Assembly (NCBI GenBank): GCA_022749755.1
Contig: CM040442.1
Location: 7,848,457-7,912,456 of the forward strand
Direction of reading: 5' to 3'
Length of the DNA: 64,000 bases
Origin: Azadirachta indica
Lineage: Eukaryota > Streptophyta > Magnoliopsida > Sapindales > Meliaceae
Shown: positions 57,214 to 64,000 of the stretch, piece after piece
Position numbering within the stretch: the stretch's first letter is position 1
Layout of the letters: every line of letters starts with the position of its first letter
The notes under the pieces: model-generated
The model's database searches: none
Told to the model about the DNA's origin: nothing
Seen by the model: the letters and a program-made list of their open reading frames with translations, nothing else
Translations under genes and position numbers: made by a program

Positions 57214-57875
57214 TCACCTATTTTGATGATCCATCAATGACCTTCGGCGTCTTCTTTCGTAGCATCTGTTGTACTTCTCTTCCCTTCTTTCGTGGTGGTT
57301 GCGCCAATAATCTTGTAGTTTCACAATACCATTCTTTGCAGTTTCTCTCAAACCCACTCGATCATAACCCCTCTTGATGTTCTGCCTTGAAGATTCAGTA
57401 GAGTATTTGGAATAGCGATGGCTTATATGACTCTCGGGAAAGCTAATCGAAGGACTTGACCTTCTTCCTTCAAGCTTCTGTTGAGTGTACTTCAATGGAG
57501 TTGATAACTTGCGCTCCGAACCAGGATGTTTTGAAGCTTCTGTTGCGTGCTTCAGTGGAGTTATTTGCTCGGGCTCTGCAACAAGATGGTTTGAAGCTTC
57601 GGTTGGGTACTTCACTGGGGGCGACTTGCGGACAACAGGCTCATCAACAGAGAACAAGAAATAGAGTCTCTTGAATACTTGATAGCTTCTATTTTTGTCC
57701 TCAACTTTTCTGGATTAAGCTTCGCTTTCCTCACAGATTTCTGCATGATAGTCTCCTTTTTCTTCAGCGCAGGTTGGGTTCTTGGTTTAGTGGGAATCGG
57801 AGGAAAACTGGCTCCTGCTTTCTCTACCTTACCTTCCCTCATTAAAGAAGGCATGATGATCTTGATTGTCACCAT
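57214..57875 (-). pseudogene. MVKIKII-family copy 4, one frameshift
   Basis: Starts at the ATG at 57875 (MVTIKIIMPSLMREGKVEKA) and keeps the full family layout to the stop at 57214. A single 1-bp loss near 57650, in the region coding YSRD.SFLFS, shifts the frame, so the first ORF ends at 57612 and the rest reads in the frame beginning FSVDEPVVRKSPP. The three repeats are especially regular here (PVKYPTEASN, PLKHATEASKHPGSERKL, PLKYTQQKLEG), and the C-terminus HHERREEKYNRCYERRRRRS is strongly basic. Apart from the shift the copy is complete, so either a sequence error or a young pseudogene is possible. A TATA-like CTATATATA lies near 57970. Confidence 0.75.
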
Positions 57876-58309
57876 GATTAAGGTTTAAGGTTTATGTGGA
57901 TTGTGTAATTTTAGTTGACTCTTAATTTTCAGAATGTAATGATTGAGTAAGCATGCTTTTATTATGTATATATAGAGCTAGAAGTTTTAAATTCCTAATA
58001 CCAACATGTTTCCTTGTGTCTTTTAAATTTCGCTATAGTAATGTGGTTTCCTAATGCTTTTAATTTCCTTATAGTAAGCCGAAACTTTCCTAGTCTAATT
58101 TTCCTTAATCTTTTGAGGAGATTATATAACATTTGAAATTTAAGACATTCTAAGATTAATCCTATTTGAACACTAAAACACGTTGCTTTAGCAAATAAAA
58201 ACTCTTCAAGAGTCAAATTAACAACTCTAGTGTCCCTCTCCTTTCTAAGATTAATGCTAATTATTTTTTCGGCTGAAGATGATTTTGATTTTGGAGTTAA
58301 GGTTATTTA
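57876..58309. other. Upstream flank of MVKIKII copy 4
   Basis: 57960-58090 is the family promoter in minus orientation (AGCTCTATATATA, ATACCAACATGTTTCC). From ~58250 the DNA turns into the upstream region of copy 5 in plus orientation, so copies 4 and 5 are head to head like copies 2 and 3. Confidence 0.55.
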
Positions 58310-59154
58310 TTTGCTAAAACAAAGTTCTCTTTCCATAAATAAATTGGTTGCTAAAAGTTAATTGTATGGCATTATTAATCCTAATCTTGAACTAACCAGA
58401 AACGGATAATTTTAACGAGAAAAATAATAACGAATGCAAATTAAATTAAAAGCCACTAATAATTCCAAAATTACGCGTTTAAAGCAAATCAGGATTATTA
58501 GGATTACTAAAATTCTGTAAAACATTTAGGAAGCAATATAATTGATGGAAAATAACTTGAAAAACAAATTATTGTAGAGCAACTAATATAAATTAGGACA
58601 CCATTAAATTACTACAGCAAAATTTAAAAGACATCAGGAAACCTGTTGGTATTAGGAAACGTGCTGGTATTAGGAAACTAGTTGGCATTAGACAAATTTT
58701 AAACTCTAGGTAATAGAGAAACAAAGCACACATGAATTACTTCACGACGTAAGGACTGCGCTGACAGAGTATTTAAGATTCGATTGAACTTTTAATTTGA
58801 GAAGAGGATGTGTGTTAATTGGTTAGAAATCTTCTAAATGCTGACTGTTTACTTGTTTTAGATAAAAACTATCTATCAATACATAAAATGACATGTTTCA
58901 AGCTACTTAGGATTGAAAGAAGATTTCTGTTAAAGAAAGAAGATCATAGCAAACCAACTATATCTGCTGGAAAATTTTCCTGCCAAGTTATAGGGTTTTG
59001 ATGATTTAAACCAAGCTTAGCTAATTTGTGGGCAACTAAGTTACAGATTCTTGATACATGACGCGTTTCAAAGCATTAGGAAACCAAATTAGTATAGGGA
59101 AATTTTAAAGGCATCAGGAAATTTTAGGAGTTGAAAATTTCTGACTTCTAGCTC

Positions 59155-59162
59155 TATAAATA
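59155..59162 (+). promoter_or_regulatory. TATA box of MVKIKII copy 5
   Basis: TATAAATA, 85 bp before the ATG, identical in spacing to copy 3. The promoter differs from copy 3 by the loss of the AACCCGTTGTGATT stretch upstream. Confidence 0.65.
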
Positions 59163-59246
59163 CAATAAAAAGCCCTGCATACTCTCAATCGTATATTCTG
59201 AAAGAGCCAACACAACTCCCAATTACATAAATCCTAAAACCACATC

Positions 59247-59804
59247 ATGGTGAAGATCAAGATCATCATGCCTTCTTTTAGGAGGGAAGATAAAGTGGAG
59301 AAAGCAGCCGCCTGTGTTCCTTCCATTCCAACTCAACCAAGAACCCAACGTGAGCTGAAGAAAACGGAGAAGATTATGAAGAAATCTGGGAGGAAAGTGA
59401 AGGTTAGCCCAGAAGCTTCGAGGGACAAAATAGAAAGTATCAAGTATTCAAGAGACTACTCATTCTTGTTCTCTGCTGATGAGCCTGTTGTGCGTGTGTC
59501 CCCACCAGTGGAGTACCCGATTGAAGCTTCAAACCAGCCTGGTTCAGAGTGTAAGCCAGCACCATTGAAGCACTCGATAGAAGATTCCAAGGTACGCCCT
59601 GATTCAGAGCATAAGTTAGCATCTCCATTGAAGTACTACACTCCACAAAAGCTTGAAGGAAGAAAGAGTAGTGGAAGTTACGGCTATTCAAGATACTCAA
59701 CAGAATCTTCAAGGCAGAACATCAACTGGGTTTCATCAACTGGGTTTCCGGGAAATTGCAAAGAATGGTGTGAAACGGCAAGATTATTGGGCCAGCCGCC
59801 ATGA
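59247..59804 (+). CDS. MVKIKII-family protein, copy 5, altered C-terminus
   Basis: Nearly identical to copy 3 for the first ~159 codons, with a handful of amino-acid changes such as M12R, C26S and I53V. At 59721-59748 a 14-bp word, ATCAACTGGGTTTC, is present twice in tandem where copy 3 has ATCAAGAGGAGTTATC and one word. The net change is -2 bp, shifting the frame. The protein then reads NWVSSTGFPGNCKEWCETAR and stops at codon 186, losing the basic Arg/Tyr-rich end. The original C-terminal coding sequence remains intact but out of frame to 59880. It may be a functional truncated variant or a fresh pseudogene. Confidence 0.6.
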   Translation: MVKIKIIMPSFRREDKVEKAAACVPSIPTQPRTQRELKKTEKIMKKSGRKVKVSPEASRDKIESIKYSRDYSFLFSADEPVVRVSPPVEYPIEASNQPGSECKPAPLKHSIEDSKVRPDSEHKLASPLKYYTPQKLEGRKSSGSYGYSRYSTESSRQNINWVSSTGFPGNCKEWCETARLLGQPP

Positions 59805-60933
59805 TAGAAGGGAGAAGTACAACAAATGCTACGAAGGAAGACGTGGGAGGAGGTCGTCGATGGATTATCAAAGTAGATGAAAGTAGAGAAGAAAGTTTGA
59901 AAACACCCTCATTCGATCAGAGCTGAAGCTAAGGGAAGAAGGTCAATGAGTTGTCCTCGAAACAAATATTTTAATTACTTAATTAATGTTCTGGAGTTAA
60001 TTTGTAATTGTAGACATGTAATGTTTTCTTCGTTAATAAAAATACACTACTTATTCATATTCATTCATGGATTTTGTAATTGATATCGTTTTTGCTTTGC
60101 TATATGTTACATTGATTTCCTGTTCTTTTTTTTGTATGCATGGGTTATTTTAATTACTAAAAATTAATTACATAATAATCTTATCTATGTTGAATCAAAA
60201 TATTGCTAATTTGTACCTTTAGATTCAGAAAAGAAGGATCAAGCGAGACCTAAATAAAATGATAGATATATTGGCATGGTTGTCAAAAAAATTTATTTCG
60301 TGTTACATACTCCATATCATAGAGTTATGGACAAATCAACACATAATGTTGAAGTACATATACAATAGCCCTTGCGAAGAGCTTGTCTATTTTTGTTCTT
60401 CACACTTGTGTCCATCTTCTTTTACAAAATATTAGCAATCCTGTGAAGGCTCTAGTTCCTGGTTGCTTTACCAATGCGATACCTGTAAAGTAAATTTTAT
60501 TATGCAAGAGCTGTAATATTAAACAAATGCCAAAATTCACTAACTATAACAATGTGTGAACCTGACAAATTCCAAAATAATAAAAGTCTCAGGCTTTCTG
60601 CAAGTGGAGAATCATGACCACATAATCATTAGCATACTCGGATGATATGGCACCAGTTGAAAAGGCACTGAGGCTCTCATATTTGCATAAGCAGTGGGAA
60701 AGAGAACTCCTCAGGTACACTTGCTATGCAGAAAAATTAAACTTGCTCTTTCAAACAGAAGCAAATTTATGCCACATGAGTAGGTCAATGAAAACAAGCT
60801 AGCTGAGCTGTGATGTTTCTGAGCTAGCAGCAGTTCGATCATTGAATCCAAAGCAAGCATAGCCATCAGTCACCCATCAGGCATTAACAAAGCTAGATAT
60901 GTTTAACTCTCACATGAGACTTTCCCATCTTAG

Positions 60934-63510
60934 TCAGAGTTTTGAATCAGCATCCTCAATCTTCCTCTTTCTCGATTGTTTTTGACCTTTCTTCCATTGC
61001 ATTGCACCGCCTTTCCGAAGACTCACAGGTTTAATTCTCTTAACCTTTCTCACCTGCCGTTGTCTCTTATCCTTATCGCCTCGAACTGGTTCCTTCAAGA
61101 GTTTCTTGAGCTTAGGATCATCTAAGAATCCATTTGACATCATCTCAGCGTAAATTTCTCTAGCCTTGATTAGCAATCCACAAGATGCTAGTCCTTTTAC
61201 CAACACTGTGTAATGAGAGCAACCGGGAACAACATCATACTTCTTCATTTCAAACCAGATCTTCAATGCACTCTCAGGTTGCTTTAGGTTGAAGAATTTG
61301 TGAAGAACTAAGAGAAATGTATCCCCACTAGGACCTAAACCAGCTATTCTCATTCGATCAAGAACTTCCATAGTTCCTTCAAAACCAGCACTTCTAAGAA
61401 ATGCATGGTAAGTCTCAACAGTAGGGCTAAGCTTCAACCCAATCATAGTAGCCAATACATTTCTTGCATCCTCTAGCTTTTCTGCTTCACAGAGGGGAAG
61501 TATCATTGAGTTGTAAGTGGTGGAATCAGGCTGCACACCAATTGTCTTCATTTTATCTAGCATTTTAAGAGCTTCATTAAAGCAATTCTCACATGTCAGT
61601 ACATAAATTAAAGAGTTGTAAACTTCAAGGTCTGGAACCCAACCCCTTTTCTTCATTTCATCATAGAGTCTTAGTGAGTCAAAAAGATTTCCAACTTTTG
61701 AGAAGCAGGAGATCATGTGGGAATAAGAAGTTGCATTCGGTGTGATACAGTATTCCGACATTTCTCTCCAAACTCTTTTTGCTTCATATACATCAACAAA
61801 TATATTACACCACCCATTGAGAATAATGTTGAAGCTCTCAGTCTCCAACGGAAACATCTTCTTATTTACAAGCATGAACTCTTCAGCTTCTTCAACATTG
61901 CCACGTCTACAAAGAGCATTCAGAAGGAAAAGGAATGCTTCTTCATCAGGGCTTGCTCTGAACTTCTCCATGATATGGAATGTTCGAATGGCTTTAGATG
62001 GGTCATCGGCAGCAGCATATCTAGTAGCATAAATATTTTAAAAAGTAAGAAGATGAAATTACGAAACATTAACAACTGTGGTTCTTGCTAATAGATAAGC
62101 TTGAGAAACTTGCTTTCTCTATTTATACTGCACAAATCATAAGCACAGAAGCAATAATAATTTTATTGCAATTCATGGCGAAATTGTTACAATATCAACT
62201 GTAAAACACAAGGGATCTCAAATTGGTGGACAAACCTCAGATTATTATACAGGTAGTATGAATTCATTACAACTCAAAACTTTGTTTTCCATTCTATTTG
62301 TTTTCTCACTTCCTGTAACCATAACATTAATCCATGTTTATCGTAACATCCATTAAAGAGAGCATCATATTGATATTATCAAATAACACCTATACCAAGC
62401 CAACTTTTGGAATCTATAATTGAAACAATCTCATTCAATACAGTTTCAAAAAACCTGAACAAAAATAAACTTCAGTACACTAATTAAAAAAGAGGAATAA
62501 ATTCGAAAATATGAGAATCTTAGATTGGTAGTTGATAGTTAATAAGAACAAGGATATCAATCATTGTATTCTTAACATAGAAATGATGTGAGGAGCACAA
62601 CAGGATCATCAAAGATAATTACTGAACTCTACGGTCATACTGGCCACAAATAAATGAAAATAATGGTTTTTAGCAATCAGTAGCAATGCCCCCAAGCAAC
62701 AGCTTTGATAACAATTTTGAGCCTCCAAAAGCACAACAACAGGAAGAATCAATTTCCAAGCTAAAGTGCACAGCAAACAAAAAATATTATCGATGTAACA
62801 CAGCTACGTTATTTTCTAGGCAAAACTCCACCAATAATTTTCCATAAAACAGCCAAAAAAGAAAAGAAAAGAAAAGAAATTCAATTCTAAAGCCAGCAAA
62901 ATAAGAGTTGTGCATTACCTATCAATCATAACGAGCATTGCACGCCTCGTGCTGATGGAAGAATTATACATATCACGAATCAAACACCAAGCAATATTAA
63001 ACTTTTTACAATTACCCAAAATCCAAACCATAAATTCACAGACTTTCTCATCAACAGAATCCCATCTCTCACCCCACTTGAACGCCAAAAACGCCAGTCT
63101 CCACTCTTCCTTCGATGCCAAATCACTGAATAAACCAAATTCGCGCTTGCCTTTACACCAGCATCATCAAGAGATGCCATGGCCTCTGTTTCCGAGTCAA
63201 AACGCGCGACCCGTCTTAGCGACTCGAGGAGAACCGATTCCTGCGGGTCAGGGGCGCGGGTTGTGGGTGGGGAGAAGGCAAATGGGTCGGTGAGAGTTCG
63301 GGTAGGGAAGGATTGAGGAGTGGAGAAATGGGAGGTGAATTGAGAGAGTCGAAAGGATGTTGAAAGTGTTTGATGAAATGCCGAAGAGAACTTGAAGAAT
63401 CCGTTTGTTGAAGGGAAAAGCGGGCGTTTGGTAAAATGGAGAAGATGGAGGTGGAGCTGCTGAGTGTAAGGTTTTCGTTGTAGAAGTCTTGCTACAGTGT
63501 AGAGAGCCAT
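60934..63510 (-). CDS. P-class pentatricopeptide repeat protein, mitochondrial-type
   Basis: Two exons: 63510-62919 and 62020-60934, with a consensus donor (GATAG/GTAATG) and an acceptor after CTACTAG that restore IDRYAAADDPSKA. The full product would be ~559 aa. Residues 1-60 are Arg/Ser/Phe-rich with few acids, a likely mitochondrial presequence. At least eight PPR motifs follow (TESFNIILNGWCN, TSYSHMISCFSKVG, EVYNSLIYVLTCEN, TTYNSMILPLCEAE and others), and the C-terminus is very basic. P-class PPRs bind organelle RNA for stability, splicing or translation. It resembles Arabidopsis At1g80550, from memory. Exon 1 needs one extra base near 63110 (TGG CAT CG. AAG GAA GAG TGG) to stay in frame: a true null allele or an assembly error. 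Confidence 0.85.
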
Positions 63511-63732
63511 CAGTTACAGTTAGCTTAGCATCTGGAAATCAAATGAACTGCAAAACACATGAAAATTTTGAACCGACAGATATAAATATTAGTGGGCCAA
63601 TATATGCAAACCTAAAACACTGGGCTTCTTCGGCCCCTGTTAATATCTTTTCACGGGCCGGGCATGAGAAATTTAGTGGGCCTAGGAATGTAGGCCCAGA
63701 CAAAATGCTACGGATTTAAAAAAATCGAGCAT

Positions 63733-63757
63733 TGCGGTGAGCGTGGATCGAACACGC

Positions 63758-63800
<43 letters not shown>

Positions 63801-63805
63801 CCCGC
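63733..63805 (-). tRNA. tRNA-Phe (GAA)
   Basis: The reverse complement is a 73-nt tRNA starting GCGGGGATAGCTCAGTTGGG. Its anticodon loop CTGAAGA contains GAA, and the T-loop reads GTTCGATCC. The acceptor stem pairs GCGGGGA with TCACCGC, with one mismatch or wobble, and A is the discriminator. No intron and no encoded CCA. Confidence 0.95.
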
Positions 63806-64000
63806 TGATTGCTATTTACGCTGTGCTGAAAATAATATGAATAATTAATATTTTGATGCAGACCTCAATGCTTTAATCACTGTCAATCTTATGTTTGGTG
63901 TTACCTAACTTCTCTAATTTTATTTATTTAAAATTTATGGTACCTTAGTTGTGAAGTTCACTTTCAATATTTTGATTTTAAATTTTGTATATTAAGATAC
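63806..64000. other. AT-rich end of window
   Basis: No gene or repeat was recognised in these last bases. Confidence 0.5.

Larger units (their letters stand above)
58310..60855. repeat. Segmental duplication, right copy
   Basis: Partner of 50700-53140. It has an extra ~70 bp near 58845-58915 relative to the left copy and several small indels downstream. It ends against the 3' flank of the PPR gene, suggesting that this copy sits at the original site. Confidence 0.8.

Overview
The window is plant nuclear DNA, most likely from a eudicot tree. It is AT-rich, has spliced genes with GT-AG introns, two nuclear-type tRNA genes, Ty1/copia and LINE relics, many MITE-like elements, and ankyrin-PGG, PPR and CC-NBS-LRR families. 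The gene style and repeats remind me of Citrus, but I cannot confirm a species.

Layout. 0.9-5 kb: a broken copia end with its LTR, a dead copy of an unrecognised small basic protein family (named here the MVKIKII family after its N-terminus), and a 1.4-kb long-arm MITE. 5.5-9.0 kb (minus): ankyrin-PGG copy A, a pseudogene with at least five lesions. 9.9-14.9 kb: a decayed copia element with both LTRs. 15-20.4 kb: a segment repeated in inverted orientation near 34 kb, a LINE RNase H end, tRNA-Asp(GTC), a C-terminal relic of the MVKIKII family and one 72-residue ORF. 22-28 kb: ankyrin-PGG copy B (plus), which has lost exon 1, with two MITEs upstream and a four-unit minisatellite downstream. 28.8-30 kb: a LINE fragment joined to MVKIKII-type 3' flank. 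33-34.4 kb: another MITE. 38.8-41.7 kb: ankyrin-PGG copy D (plus), the only intact member (7 exons, 684 aa). 44.2-50.1 kb: a copia element inserted inside an MVKIKII copy, with both halves still visible. 50.7-60.9 kb: an intact MVKIKII gene (51517-52152), a CC-NBS-LRR relic, a frameshifted inverted MVKIKII copy and a recent duplicate with a 14-bp tandem duplication. 60.9-63.5 kb (minus): a two-exon PPR gene with an apparent 1-bp deletion in exon 1. 63.7 kb: tRNA-Phe(GAA).

Biology. This is a birth-and-death cluster of two families: ankyrin-PGG membrane proteins (the family of ACD6 and ITN1, linked to defence and stress signalling) and the unrecognised MVKIKII family. Both were copied in direct and inverted orientation and then broken by transposons, slippage and point changes. 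Paralogous flanks serve as internal empty sites, so several insertions and deletions can be polarised from this window alone. The MVKIKII family is the best candidate here for something undescribed. Its copies share a promoter block, a TATA box, a conserved basic N-terminus, three ~20-residue central repeats and a basic Arg/Tyr-rich C-terminus.
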